Source of the DNA: Streptacidiphilus sp. 4-A2
GTDB lineage: Bacteria; Actinomycetota; Actinomycetes; Streptomycetales; Streptomycetaceae
Direction of reading: 5' to 3'
Assembly (NCBI GenBank): GCA_014284505.1
Contig: JAAFYY010000001.1
Location: forward strand, 5,629,845 to 5,693,844
DNA: 64,000 bases
Position 1 is the stretch's first letter; each line of letters begins with the position of its first letter. This document shows positions 21,038 to 31,001 of this stretch, one piece after another. The notes below the pieces were generated by a model that saw nothing but the letters and a program-made list of their open reading frames with translations, searched no databases and was not told where the DNA came from. The translations under genes were made by a program, and so were the position numbers.

Positions 21038-22615
21038 TCAGGCCAGTCGGCCGGTGACCGTCTCCACCGCCGCGACCAGGCCGCCACTGGCGACCAGCTG
21101 CTCCGCCGCCTCCAGGTCGGGGGCGAGGAAGCGGTCGGTGCCGGGGCCGGCCACGCCGGCCGCACGGGCGGCGGCCACGGCGGCCGCGGTGGCCGGGGCG
21201 AGCGGCCCGCTGCCGCCGGCCAGCCGCAGCTCCAGCGCCCGGGCGGAGGCGGTGAGCTCCACCGCCAGGATCCGGGCCAGGTTGTCCACGGCCGACCGCA
21301 GCTTGCGCGCGGCGGACCAGCCCATGGAGACGTGGTCCTCCTGCATCGCCGAGGAGGGGATGGAGTCCACCGAGGCCGGGACGGCGAGCCGCTTGTTCTC
21401 GCTGACCAGCGCCGCCTGGGTGTACTGGGCGATCATCAGGCCGGAGTCCAGGCCGGGGTCGTCCGCGAGGAACGGCGGCAGGCCGTGCGAGCGGTTCTTG
21501 TCGAGCAGCCGGTCGGTGCGGCGCTCGGCGATGGAGCCGAGGTCGGCGGCGGCGATGGCGAGGAAGTCCAGCACATAGGCCACCGGCGCGCCGTGGAAGT
21601 TGCCGTTGGACTCGACCCGGCCGTCCGGCAGCACCACCGGGTTGTCGACCGCGGCGGCCAGCTCCCGCTCGGCGACCAGCTGGGCGTGGGTGAGGGTGTC
21701 CCGGCCTGCGCCGGCGACCTGCGGGGCGCAGCGGATCGAGTAGGCGTCCTGGACCCGGGGGGCGTCGTCCTGGTGGTGGCCGGTCAGGCCGGAGCCCTGG
21801 AGCACGGCCAGCATGTTGGCGGCGCTGGCGGCCTGGCCCGGGTGCGGGCGGATGGCGTGCAGCTCGGGCTGGAGCACCTTCTCGGTGCCGAGCAGTGCCT
21901 CCAGCGACATGGCGGCGGTGATGTCGGCGGTGGTGAACAGTCGGGAGAGGTCGGCGAGGGCCATGACCAGCATGCCGAGCATGCCGTCGGTGCCGTTGAT
22001 GAGGGCCAGGCCCTCCTTCTCGGCCAGCTCGACCGGGGTGATCCCGGCCTCGGCCAGCAGTTCCCCGGCGGGGCGGACGACGCCGTCCGGACCGTAGGCC
22101 TCGCCCTCGCCCATCAGGGTGAGCGCGCAGTGCGAAAGCGGCGCCAGGTCGCCGGAGCAGCCCAGCGAGCCGAACTCCCGCACGACCGGCGTGATCCCGG
22201 CGTTGAGGATGGCGGCCATGGTCTCGGCGACCAGCGGCCGGACCCCGGTACGGCCGGAGGCGAGGGTCTTCAGGCGCAGGAACATCAGGGCCCGGGTGAC
22301 CTCCCGCTCGACCTGCGGGCCCATGCCCGCGGCGTGCGAGCGCACCAGCGACCGCTGGAGCTGGGCGCGGAGCGGCCGGTCGATGTGGCGCACGGCCAGC
22401 GCGCCGAAGCCGGTCGAGACGCCGTAGACCGGGCGGGGCTCGGCGGCGAGGGCATCGATCCGGGCGCGGGCGCCCGCCATCTCGGTGAGGGCGTCCTCGG
22501 CAAGGGCGATCCGGGCGTTGCCTCGGGCGACGGCGATGACATCCGCCGGGGAGACATTGGCCTTGCCGACGACGACCGTGTCCACAGTGTCATCCACCAC
22601 GTTGTGCATATCCAT
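21038..22615 (-). CDS. hutH: Histidine ammonia-lyase
   Basis: First step of histidine breakdown, histidine to urocanate plus ammonia. Complete and unbroken, 525 residues. YGVSTGFGALA holds the active-site tyrosine. The MIO-forming tripeptide reads Cys153-Ser154-Gly155 (GSLGCSGDLAPL) in place of the usual Ala-Ser-Gly. INGTDGML, QDAYSIRCAPQV, NGNFHGAPV, SGLMIAQYTQAAL and QEDHVSMG follow in HAL order, with the QEDH glutamate typical of histidine specificity. The start ATG 22615 is in an AT-richer stretch (atatccatatg). It is divergent from fdhD and separated from hutU by about 3.2 kb holding five other genes or sites. Confidence 0.96.
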   Translation of the reverse strand: MDMHNVVDDTVDTVVVGKANVSPADVIAVARGNARIALAEDALTEMAGARARIDALAAEPRPVYGVSTGFGALAVRHIDRPLRAQLQRSLVRSHAAGMGPQVEREVTRALMFLRLKTLASGRTGVRPLVAETMAAILNAGITPVVREFGSLGCSGDLAPLSHCALTLMGEGEAYGPDGVVRPAGELLAEAGITPVELAEKEGLALINGTDGMLGMLVMALADLSRLFTTADITAAMSLEALLGTEKVLQPELHAIRPHPGQAASAANMLAVLQGSGLTGHHQDDAPRVQDAYSIRCAPQVAGAGRDTLTHAQLVAERELAAAVDNPVVLPDGRVESNGNFHGAPVAYVLDFLAIAAADLGSIAERRTDRLLDKNRSHGLPPFLADDPGLDSGLMIAQYTQAALVSENKRLAVPASVDSIPSSAMQEDHVSMGWSAARKLRSAVDNLARILAVELTASARALELRLAGGSGPLAPATAAAVAAARAAGVAGPGTDRFLAPDLEAAEQLVASGGLVAAVETVTGRLA

Positions 22616-22739
22616 ATGCTAAATCAGATCAAATGAATGGCTCTATGACAACCGGCCAGCGCAAGCGGGCTGCGCGTAGGGTTTCCAGCACGGTCCGGAC
22701 ACCCCGGACCGCCCGCCGACACCAGCCAGGGAGCAACCG

Positions 22740-23575
22740 ATGGCCCGGGTCACCGAACGCCGCCGCACCGTCCGCCTCCAGGGCCGGCAGCGCAGCGCCC
22801 GGCCGGACAGCCTGGCCGCCGAGGAGCCGCTGGAGATCCGGATCAACGGGGCCCCGCTCACCGTCAGCATGCGCACTCCGGGCCATGACTTCGACCTGGT
22901 CGCCGGATTCCTGGTGGCCGAGGGACTGGTCGCGGAGCTCTCCGGGCTGAGCGCGCTGCGCTACTGCGCGGGCGCCGCCGACGACGGCGGCAATACCTAC
23001 AATGTGATCGACGCCACTCTGTCGAACGGCGCCGCCGCGCCGGCCACCCTGCACCGCAACCTGCTCACCTCCAGCGCCGCGGCATCTGCGGGCGGGAGAC
23101 CATCGACGCGATCCGCACCCGGGTGCGGTACGACATAGCCGCCGACCCGCTGCGGATCGAGCCGGAGACCCTGTACACGCTGCCCGAGCGGCTGCGGGCC
23201 GCGCAGGCGGTGTTCGAGGCCACCGGCGGGCTGCACGCCGCCGGGCTGTTCACCGCCGACGGCCGGATGCTGTGCCTGCGCGAGGACGTGGGCCGGCACA
23301 ACGCGGTGGACAAGGTGATCGGCTGGGCGCTGCGGGAGGATCTGCTGCCGCTGCGCGGGCATGTGCTGATGGTCAGCGGCCGGGCGTCGTTCGAGCTGAC
23401 CCAGAAGGCGGCGATGGCCGGGATCCCGCTGCTGGCGGCGGTCTCCGCGCCGTCCTCGCTGGCCGTGGACCTGGCCGAGGAGCTCGGGCTGACCCTGATC
23501 GGCTTCCTCCGCGACCGCAGCGCCAATGTCTACACCGGCGCCGAGCGGGTGCTTACCCCGGCCGACGCCGGCTAG
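22740..23575 (+). CDS. fdhD: Formate dehydrogenase accessory sulfurtransferase FdhD
   Basis: Transfers sulfur from a cysteine desulfurase to the molybdenum cofactor of formate dehydrogenase. About 278 residues. EEPLEIRINGAPLTVSMRTPGHDFDLVAGFLVAEG opens the family pattern. The catalytic CGxC loop is hit by a lost base near 23085; with a T restored it reads SSACGICGRETID. VFEATGGLHAAGLF, REDVGRHNAVDKVIGWAL and VSGRASFELTQKAAMAGIPLL complete it. Since hut catabolism via formylglutamate releases formate, the neighbourhood is suggestive, though no formate dehydrogenase is in the window. Confidence 0.93.
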
Positions 23576-23586
23576 CCGGGCCGGAG

Positions 23587-25332
23587 TCAGGGCGGGGAGG
23601 CGGGACCGGAGAGCGCCATCGCCACCAGGGCGCGCATGGTCGGCCCGAGCGCGGACAGCGGCAGGGTGGAGTCGTCGGCGAACAGCTCCAGCAGCCAGCC
23701 GCCGGCCGCGTTGCTGCCGCCCGCGGCGAGCACCGCCCGGTAGCCGCCGACCAGCAGCACCGCCTCCTCCGCCGCGTCGTTGCCGGGCACCCCGGCGCGG
23801 ATGCTGAAGGCGTGGCCGCGCACCGCGCGCGCGGTCAGCGGGTAGGAGCGCAGGTCGAAGACCGCGTCCGGGGCCTCGTTCCTGGCCCGCTGGGCCTCGG
23901 CCCGGACGCTGCCGGGACCCCGGGTCATCCGGCGGACCCCGTAGTGCACGGTGCGCATCCGCTCGGTGCCGGGCGGCACATAGGAGATCCACCAGGCCAC
24001 CGCGTCCAGCATCCGCGAGGTGGTCTCGGCGACCACCTCCAGCCGGCCGACGGTGTCCGCGGGGTGGACCTGGCGGATCGGGTGCTCCTCGTCGAGAGCA
24101 TTGATCACGGACGAGAGCAGCTGTCCGGGGTCGGCGCTGTGGCGGGCGCCGCGGAACCGCCTGCGCTCGGTGCGCCGCCCGCCGCGCGGGCCGCCGTTCT
24201 CGGCGAGCCGCACCGTGGCGTCCGGCAGTTCCCCGCGCCCGGCCACCACCGGGTGCGCGGCCTGGCCGGACTTGGCCCGGTACTGCGCCGCGTCGGCGAG
24301 CCGGAACAGCCGGTCGGCGGTGGTGACCGGGCCGATCGGGTCGCCGGTGGAGGCGACCCCGCAGGCCACGCCCTCGCCCAGGTCCAGGGTCAGCGCCTGG
24401 GCGCACAGCTCCTCGGCGGCGCGGACCACCTGGTCCGCCGCGGAACCCGCGGTGACCAGGCAGAACTCGTCGCCGCCGAGCCGCCCGGCAAGGCTCTCCG
24501 GCAGCATCGCGGCGCAGGCGGTCAGCTGCGCGGCGAAACGTTCCAGCAGCTGATCCCCCACTTCGTGGCCGCGCTCGTCGTTCACCCGTTTGAGGCCGTT
24601 GACGTCGCAGACCACCAGCGAGACCACGGTGCCGTCGCGGCGGTGCGCCTCCAGCGCGGCATCCAGCCGGGCATCCACCGCGCGGCGGTTGGCCAGCCCG
24701 GTGAGCGGGTCGGTGAAGGCCAGCCGGCGCACCTCCTCCAGCTCCTCGCTCTGGGCCAGCCCGGCGGCGGTCTGGGCGGCGAGCACCGTGGCGAAGGCGG
24801 CGTCCTCGTCGCTGAACGGGGCCCGGCCCAGGGTCCGGGCCAGATAGAGCTCGCCCCAGGCCCGCCCGCGCAGCAGGATCGGCGCCACCATGCAGCTGCC
24901 GCGTCCGCGCCGCCGCAACGAGGCCGCCCTGGCCCGGCAGGCCGGGCCGTTGCCGGGGGCGTCCTCGTCCACCGTCTGCCGCCAGGCGCGCGGCAGACCC
25001 GTCCTCCGACCAGGGCTCCCCCAGGCCGCGCTGCTGGAGGAAACGGGCGATCTCGGGGTAGTCCGCGAGCTGGTACGCCTCGTTCTCCGGGAGCTCCACC
25101 TCGCCGGGGGCCAGCATGCCGCTGTTGACCAGGACCCGCAGCCGCCCGGTCTCCCGCTCCCAGACCGAGACCGCCGCCATGTCGGCGTCCAGCGACTCCC
25201 GGGCCCGCCGCGCCGCCGCCCGCACCGCCTCGCCCGCGACTCCGCCGCCGACATCGCCTGCGCCAGCCCGACCACGGCCCGCAGCCGGGCGTCCGAGTCG
25301 ACCGTAGGCTCGCCACTCACCTGCACGCCCAT
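23587..25332 (-). CDS. GAF-GGDEF protein, probable diguanylate cyclase
   Basis: Soluble protein of about 580 residues. ATG 25332 follows ggagagg. A GAF-like domain occupies about residues 20-190 (ARESLDADMAAVSVWERETGRLRVLV; ILLRGRAWGELYLARTLGRAPFSDEDAAFATVLAAQ), then GGDEF: FTDPLTGLANRRAVDARLD, VCDVNGLKRVNDERGHEVGDQLL and the intact signature GRLGGDEFCLV. No RxxD inhibitory site precedes the signature. A further 240 or so residues after GGDEF have no domain I can name. Breaks near 25245 and 25000. Predicted to make cyclic di-GMP, which controls development in Streptomyces. Same strand as, and downstream of, cya. Confidence 0.88.
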   Translation of the reverse strand: MGVQVSGEPTVDSDARLRAVVGLAQAMSAAESRARRCGRRRGGPGSRWTPTWRRSRSGSGRPGGCGSWSTAACWPPARWSSRRTRRTSSRTTPRSPVSSSSAAWGSPGRRTGLPRAWRQTVDEDAPGNGPACRARAASLRRRGRGSCMVAPILLRGRAWGELYLARTLGRAPFSDEDAAFATVLAAQTAAGLAQSEELEEVRRLAFTDPLTGLANRRAVDARLDAALEAHRRDGTVVSLVVCDVNGLKRVNDERGHEVGDQLLERFAAQLTACAAMLPESLAGRLGGDEFCLVTAGSAADQVVRAAEELCAQALTLDLGEGVACGVASTGDPIGPVTTADRLFRLADAAQYRAKSGQAAHPVVAGRGELPDATVRLAENGGPRGGRRTERRRFRGARHSADPGQLLSSVINALDEEHPIRQVHPADTVGRLEVVAETTSRMLDAVAWWISYVPPGTERMRTVHYGVRRMTRGPGSVRAEAQRARNEAPDAVFDLRSYPLTARAVRGHAFSIRAGVPGNDAAEEAVLLVGGYRAVLAAGGSNAAGGWLLELFADDSTLPLSALGPTMRALVAMALSGPASPP

Positions 25333-25429
25333 GCCGCCTCTCCGCAGACCGACCATGCGCGTGCCCCGGTACGGCGCACACGCGAGGCCTTCAGCCTAGG
25401 GAAAATTCCGACAAAAAGGTCGAACGGCC

Positions 25430-25527
25430 CTCCGCTGCCGACCCCGGGTTCAGCCGTCGACCCCGGGTTCAGGCGTCGGCCCGGGGTGCAGCCGCAGGCC
25501 CGGGATTGAGCCGCAGGGCGCGGGCTC
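25430..25527. repeat. Degenerate 19-base repeats between cya and the GGDEF gene
   Basis: Five imperfect copies of cagccgtcgaccccgggtt occupy the spacer after the cya stop. Confidence 0.85.
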
Positions 25528-26873
25528 AGCCGCGGGACCCCTCGGCGTCGGTACCGCGGCGGCTCAGCAGCCAGGGCTCGACCAGCCCCAGACCGCGCAC
25601 CGGTCGCCGCCACATCGGCTGCAACTGGAACCGGTAGGGGACGTCGTCCACCTCCACCGGCCGGTCCTCCGCGTCCAGGCCCACCGCCATCACCGTCGAC
25701 AGCGCGTCGGCCGCGCCCGGGCCCAGGCCCAGCGTGCCGCCGGTGCCAGCCGGCGCCACCACCGACTCGCGCTCCAGCGCCGCCGCCAGCTCGCCGTCCA
25801 CCAGCACCGCGTCCTTGGGCGCGATCGAGGTCAGCCTGCTGGCCAGATTCACGGTGGTGCCGAAGACATCACCCATCCGGGTGGTGACCGCCCCGAAGGC
25901 CATGCCGACCCGCAGCGCGGGCATGGTGTCGTCCTTGCCGAGGGTCTCCACCAGGGCCAGCCCGATGTCGGCGGCGGTGGCCGCCTCGTCAGCGACATAG
26001 AGGATCTCGTCGCCGAGGGTCTTCACCAGCCGGCCGCCACGCCCGGCGACGATGTCGGCGCAGGTGATCTCGAAGTTCTCAACCAGCTCGCCGAGCTCCT
26101 CGTCCTCCAGACGGCGCGACAGCCGGGTGAAGCCGACCAGGTCGGCGAAGCCCACCGCGAGCCGCCCGCTCTGCATGTCGACGTCCTCGGCGGCCTGCAC
26201 CACCCGCCCGGTCACCGCCGCCAGCTGCCGCCGCCAGACATAGACCAGGAACTGCTCCAGCTCCGGCAGCAGCAGCTCGACCAGCGGGTAGGCCACCTCG
26301 GCCCGGGTCAGGCCCGGCTCCGAGGCCGAGGTCAGGTGCTCCAGGAAGGTGTCGATCTGCCACTCGGCGAGCCGCGCCGTGGTCTGCCCGGTGGACCGCG
26401 CCACCTGGATCGCCATGGTCTCGCTCAGCAGCCCCGCCTCCACCAGGCCTGCCAGCCGCCGCAGCGCGATCACGTCGGCATCGGTCAGCGCCCGCGACTG
26501 GCCGAGGTCGGCGAAGCCCATCGCCCGCCAGAAGCGCGAGGCCAGCTCCATCGGGACGCCCGCGGTCCGGGCCGCCTGGAAGGGGGTGTACTGGCGCCCG
26601 GAGTCCAGGATCAGCTGCTCCAGCTGGAGCGGCACGGAGTCGGCCCCGGTCGGCCGCGGCTCCCGCTCCTGCTGCTCCTGCGGCTCCCGCTCCTGCTGCT
26701 CCGCTCGCGCTGCTCCTGCTCGTGCTGCTCCTGCTGCTCCCGCCGTTCGTGCTGCTCCTGCTGCTGGTACCGCTCCTGCTGCCCGGACCGCTCCTGCTGC
26801 TCCATCTGCTCCTGCTGCGACAGCGCATCGGCATCGGCGTCCGCCGTCCGGCCACCCGATCCTCGTCGCCCAC
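25526..26873 (-). CDS. cya: Class III adenylate cyclase
   Basis: Makes cyclic AMP; in Streptomyces this single cyclase with Crp affects germination and development. About 445 residues. An N-terminal Gln/Glu/Arg-rich segment is followed by LEQLILDSGRQYTPFQAARTAGVPMELASRFWRAMGFADLG (helix-turn-helix-like) and a helical region. The catalytic domain starts VGFADLVGFTRLSRRLEDEELGELV (metal aspartate), then GRLVKTLGDEILYVAD and FGTTVNLASRLTSIAPKDAVLVD. The start is uncertain: GTG 26873 has a gagggtgga ribosome site but breaks near 26845 and 26704 separate it from the main frame. birA lies just upstream. Confidence 0.9.
26660..26822. repeat. CAG/GAG-type codon repeat in the start of cya
   Basis: Minus-strand runs of cag and gag codons (QQE/QER units) encode a low-complexity, possibly coiled N-terminus; a frame break lies inside, where repeats favour slippage. 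Confidence 0.8.
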
Positions 26874-26954
26874 CAGTCCACCCTCGTGTCCACGCCCTAC
26901 AGCCGCGGGCTGCTGTGTCCTTGCTCACACTGCCGCCCGAATCCTCGCACGAAT

Positions 26955-27840
26955 TCATCCTTCCAGGGGGCGCACCCCTGGGCGCACATGCACCACATCA
27001 CCGGCGCCCACCGGGTGGTCGTGCCGTCGGCGGTCCGGACCACCAGCCGGCCGTCCGCGTCCACGGCCACCGCCTCGCCCAGCAGCTCGTGCTCGCCCGG
27101 GAGTTCGACCCGCACCTGCCGCCCGAGGGTCGCGCACTGCGCCAGGTACGCCGGCAGCAGACCACTTGCCTCCGGATCACCACCGACCGAACACCAGTCC
27201 TCATAGAGCTCGGCGAAGACCCGCAGCGCCCGCACCAGGGTCTCCCGGTCCAGCACATCGGCCCCGGCCAGCAGCAGCGAGCCGGCCGTGGGCACCGGCA
27301 GCTCCTCGGAGCGCAGCGTGACATTCAGCCCGATGCCGACCACCACCGCGTCCTCGGCGCTGCCGTCCCCGGAGAGCTCGGCCAGGATCCCGCCGAGCTT
27401 GCGCTCCTCGCCCTCCACGGCAACCAGCAGGTCGTTGGGCCACTTCAGCCGGACCTCCACCCCCGCGGTACGGCTCAGCGCGGCCCCGGCCGCGACCCCG
27501 ACCAGCAGCGGCAGCCAGCTCCAGCGCCGGCGCGACACCGGGCGGGCACCGGCAGGTCCTCGACCCCCGGGCGCAGCAGCATCGACAGGAACAGCCCGGA
27601 GCGGGCCGGGGCACTCCAGCTGCGGTCCAGCCGCCCGCGCCCGGCCGTCTGCTCCTCGGCCACCAGCACCGCGCCGCCGGGCGCGCCCGCCGCCGCCTCG
27701 GCCGCCAGGTCACTGTTGGTCGAGCCGGTCGCCGAGACCACCCGTACGGATGTCCACAGCCCGCCGGGCTGCACCAGTGCTCGTTCCAACGCGGCCGCAC
27801 GCAGTGGCGGCCGGTCCAGGTCGCTCCAGGGAGAAGTCAC
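26955..27840 (-). CDS. birA: Biotin--acetyl-CoA-carboxylase ligase
   Basis: Attaches biotin to the carrier domain of AccA2-type subunits. About 295 residues, without the DNA-binding domain of the E. coli protein, so not a repressor. SATGSTNSDLAAEA, EEQTAGRGRLDRSWSAP (GRGR loop), LKWPNDLLV, KLGGILAEL, VVVGIGLNV, then the C-terminal SH3-like cap ending VGAGDVVHVRP. Breaks near 27530 and 27025. GTG 27840 lies 6 bases from a TAGGCT -10. Divergent from pccB, fitting joint function. Confidence 0.92.
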
Positions 27841-27846
27841 TACCCC

Positions 27847-27852
27847 AGCCTA
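27847..27852 (-). promoter_or_regulatory. -10 hexamer TAGGCT of birA
   Basis: Six bases separate it from the GTG start on the minus strand, so a leaderless message is likely. Confidence 0.55.
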
Positions 27853-27983
27853 TGACCCCGGTCACTTGGCGTATCCGACACGTGGCCGTCATGGCTACGC
27901 TACTGGGCAGAAACCTCACCCGTTGGTGCCGCCAGGCCATTCCCCTGTCCGCACTACCCCCTCCTGACGGGAGTCGCGCCGGT

Positions 27984-29577
27984 ATGTCCCAAGCCGAGAT
28001 CGCCAACGAGGGCGCAGCGGTCCACACCACAGCCGGGAAGATCGCCGAGCTGCGGCGCCGGATGGACGAGGCAGTGCACTCCGGCTCGGCCCGCGCTGTG
28101 GAGAAGCAGCACGCCAAGGGCAAGCTGACCGCCGCGAGCGGGTCGCGCTGCTGCTGGACGAGGGCTCCTTCGTGGAGTTCGACGAGTTCGCCCGGCACCG
28201 TTCCACCAACTTCGGCCAGGAGCGCTCCCGCCCCTACGGCGACGGCGTGATCACCGGCTACGGCACGGTCGACGGCCGCCAGGTGGCGGTCTTCGCGCAG
28301 GACTTCACCGTCTTCGGCGGCTCCCTGGGCGAGGTCTTCGGCGAGAAGATCGTCAAGGTCATGGACTTCGCGCTGAAGACCGGCTGCCCGATGATCGGGA
28401 TCAACGACTCCGGCGGCGCCCGGATCCAGGAGGGCGTGGCCTCGCTCGGCCTGTACGGCGAGATCTTCCGGCGGAATGTGCTGGCCTCCGGCGTGATCCC
28501 GCAGATCTCGCTGGTCATGGGCCCGTGCGCGGCGGCGCGGTGTACTCCCCGGCGATCACCGACTTCGTGGTGATGGCCGACCTGACCTCGCACATGTTCA
28601 TCACCGGCCCCGACGTCATCAAGACGGTCACCGGCGAGGACGTCGGCATGGAGGAGCTGGGCGGGGCGCGCACCCACAACTCCCGCTCCGGCAACGCGCA
28701 CCACCTGGCCGGCGACGAGAAGGAGGCCATCGACTACGTCAAGGCCCTCCTGTCCTACCTGCCCTCCAACAACCTGGAGGAGCCCCCGGCCTACCCGGAG
28801 GAGGCCGACCTCGCCATCAGCGGGACCGACCTGGAGCTGGACACCCTCATCCCGGACTCCGCCAACCAGCCCTACGACATGCACCAGGTCATCGCCCATG
28901 TGCTGGACGACGGCGAGTTCCTGGAGACCCAGTCGCTGTTCGCGCCGAACATGCTGACCGGGTTCGGCCGGGTCGAGGGCCACGCGGTGGGCGTGGTCGC
29001 CAACCAGCCGATGCAGTTCGCCGGCTGTCTGGACATCGACGCCTCGGAGAAGGCCGCCCGCTTCGTCCGCACCTGCGACGCCTTCAACATCCCGGTGCTG
29101 ACCTTCGTGGACGTCCCCGGCTTCCTGCCCGGCACCGGACAGGAGTGGAACGGGATCATCCGCCGCGGCGCCAAGCTGATCTACGCCTACGCCGAGGCGA
29201 CCGTCCCGCTGATCACCGTGATCACCCGCAAGGCCTACGGCGGCGCCTACGACGTCATGGGCTCCAAGCACCTGGGTGCCGACCTCAACCTGGCCTGGCC
29301 CACCGCGCAGATCGCGGTGATGGGCGCGCAGGGCGCGGTCAACATCCTGCACCGGGCGACCCTGGCCGAGGCGCAGGATCCGGAGGCGAAGCGCGCGGAG
29401 CTGATGCAGGCGTACGAGGACACCCTGCTCAACCCGTATGTCGCGGCCGAACGCGGGTATGTGGATGCCGTGGTGCTGCCGTCCGAGACCCGGCAGCACA
29501 TCGTCAAGGGGCTGCGCGCGCTGCGTAACAAGCGCGAGGTGCTGCCGCCCAAGAAGCACGGCAACATCCCGCTGTAG
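27984..29577 (+). CDS. pccB: Acyl-CoA (propionyl-CoA) carboxylase beta subunit
   Basis: Carboxyltransferase subunit moving carboxyl from biotin to propionyl- or acetyl-CoA, supplying methylmalonyl-CoA for lipids and polyketides. About 530 residues. ATG at 27984; KIAELRRRMDEAVHSG, KQHAKGKLTARERVALLLDEGSF (with a base restored near 28137), GGSLGEVFGEKIVKVMDFAL, INDSGGARIQEGVASL, GPCAGGAVYSPAITDF (base restored near 28530), FITGPDVIKTVTGE, then the second crotonase half with VPGFLPGTGQEW and KAYGGAYDVM. PccB rather than the transcarboxylase of other substrates is favoured by overall sequence. accE follows 55 bases later. Confidence 0.93.
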
Positions 29578-29632
29578 TCCGGCCCGGCCCGGCATCCGTC
29601 CGAGGCCATCCCTTTCCAGGAGGAGACCGCCG

Positions 29633-29834
29633 ATGCCGATCAAGGTCCTGCACGGCCAGCCCAGCCCCGAGGAGCTCGCCGCCGTCCTGGCGGTGGTCTC
29701 GGCCCGGGCGGCGGCCTTCGCCGCCCGGGCCGAGGACGACGCCCCGGCGTCCCTGGGCCGACCGCGCCCATGCGATGAGCGCTCCGCCGCGCCCCGGCGC
29801 GCACGCCTGGCGTACCTCCGCCTGGCCGCGCTGA
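29633..29834 (+). CDS. accE: Acyl-CoA carboxylase epsilon subunit
   Basis: Small actinobacterial subunit that stabilises the alpha-beta carboxylase complex, about 67 residues. ATG 29633 has a strong aggagga ribosome site. MPIKVLHGQPSPEELAAVLAVV is the helical family N-terminus; the conserved tail WADRAHAM, then HAWRTSAWPR, appears in a different frame after about 29745, where two bases seem lost. The stop is then TGA 29832-29834. As given the first frame would run on to 29917. Confidence 0.85.
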
Positions 29835-29935
29835 CGGGCACCACCCCTTCCGCCGGGCCCGGCACGCCCTTGGTGCCGGGCCCGGCACCGCCTTTCCGCC
29901 GGCCGTCCTCCTGCTGAGCCCCTTCCGCACCCTGA

Positions 29936-29953
29936 CTGAGTACGCGTACTCAG
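29936..29953. promoter_or_regulatory. Perfect 18-base palindrome upstream of a small membrane protein gene and maf
   Basis: CTGAGTACGCGTACTCAG is its own reverse complement over all 18 bases, lies between genes, 36 bases ahead of ATG 29989, and has no terminator-like loop. Probable binding site of a dimeric regulator. Confidence 0.55.
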
Positions 29954-29988
29954 GCGCGGAGCTCCCGGGCAGGAGGACGCTGGAAGGC

Positions 29989-30114
29989 ATGCTGTGGTCC
30001 GACCCCGTGGACGACTCGGCGCAGGAGCGCATCCGGGTGCATGCGCTGCTGCGCCGGGCCGGTGTGCTGATAGCCGTCTTCGCGGTCCTGCTGCTGCTCG
30101 TCGTGATGTCCTGA
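29989..30114 (+). CDS. Small single-pass membrane protein
   Basis: 41 residues. ATG 29989 has a ggaagg ribosome site 4 bases upstream. A charged N-terminus (SDPVDDSAQERIRVHALLRRAG) is followed by one membrane helix (VLIAVFAVLLLLVVMS) running to the stop. Codon third positions are strongly GC, as expected for a true gene. Function unknown; it lies between accE and maf, downstream of the 18-base palindrome. Confidence 0.6.
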   Translation: MLWSDPVDDSAQERIRVHALLRRAGVLIAVFAVLLLLVVMS

Positions 30115-30166
30115 CCCGCCCGCCGCAGCGCCTGGTGCGGCCGCCCGGCCACCGCCGCCCGGCCTC

Positions 30167-30172
30167 TAGGCT
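30167..30172 (+). promoter_or_regulatory. -10 hexamer TAGGCT of maf
   Basis: Seven bases upstream of ATG 30180; no ribosome site in the gap. Confidence 0.55.
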
Positions 30173-30179
30173 GGACGCC

Positions 30180-30808
30180 ATGACTCAGCCCAGCAGCCCC
30201 GTTCCCGTGCCCGTGCTCATCCTCGCCTCCGCCTCACCGGCGCGCCTCGGGCTGCTGCGGCAGGCGGGATTCGACCCCGAGGTGATCGTCAGCGGGGTGG
30301 ACGAGAGCGCGCTGGACGCGCCCACCCCGCCGAACTGGCGCTGGTGCTGGCCGAGGCCAAGGCCGCCGCCGTGGCCGCCGGGCTGGACGCCCCGGAGCGG
30401 CGTCCGGCGCTGGTGGTCGGCTGCGACTCGGTGCTCGAACTCGACGGCCGGGCGCTGGGGAAGCCCGCCGACGCGGCGGAGGCGGTGCGCCGCTGGCACT
30501 CCATGCGCGGCCGCAGCGGCGTGCTCCAGACCGGGCACTGCGTCATCGACACCCGCACCGGCAAGCGGGCCTCGGCGACCGCGTCCACCACCGTCCGCTT
30601 CGGCAACCCCAGTGACGCGGAGGTCGCCGCGTATGTCGCCAGCGGTGAACCCCTGCATGTGGCCGGGGCGTTCACGCTGGACGGGCGCTCGGCGCCGTTC
30701 GTCGACGGCATCGACGGCGACCCGGGCAATGTGATCGGCCTGTCGCTGCCGCTGTTCCGCTCGCTGCTGGCCGAACTGGACGTCCAGGTCACCGACCTGT
30801 GGGTGTGA
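30180..30808 (+). CDS. Maf-family nucleoside triphosphate pyrophosphatase
   Basis: House-cleaning hydrolase of modified or non-canonical nucleoside triphosphates, also linked to septum inhibition. About 210 residues. VLILASASPARLGLLRQAGF is the P-loop-like start; VSGVDES follows; the motif GCDSVLELDGRALGKP holds the catalytic aspartate; HVAGAFTLDGRSAPFVDGIDGDPGNVIGLSL closes the fold. One break near 30335. Follows the small membrane protein and has its own leaderless-type -10. Confidence 0.92.
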
Positions 30809-31001
30809 GCCCCGAACAGACCCTGCCCGGAAGCCTGTCCAGGGCCCGCCCGGGCTCTGTCCAGGGCCCGGGCGGGCTCGGGTGAGGAGCTGACCGGGCC
30901 GTGCCCGGCAGGGCGTTTCCGGCCCCGGCCGAAACCACGCCTGACGGACTGTCGGACCCTCCCGCTAACGTGTCCCCCGGACGAAACGGGAGGGGGGTCT
31001 C

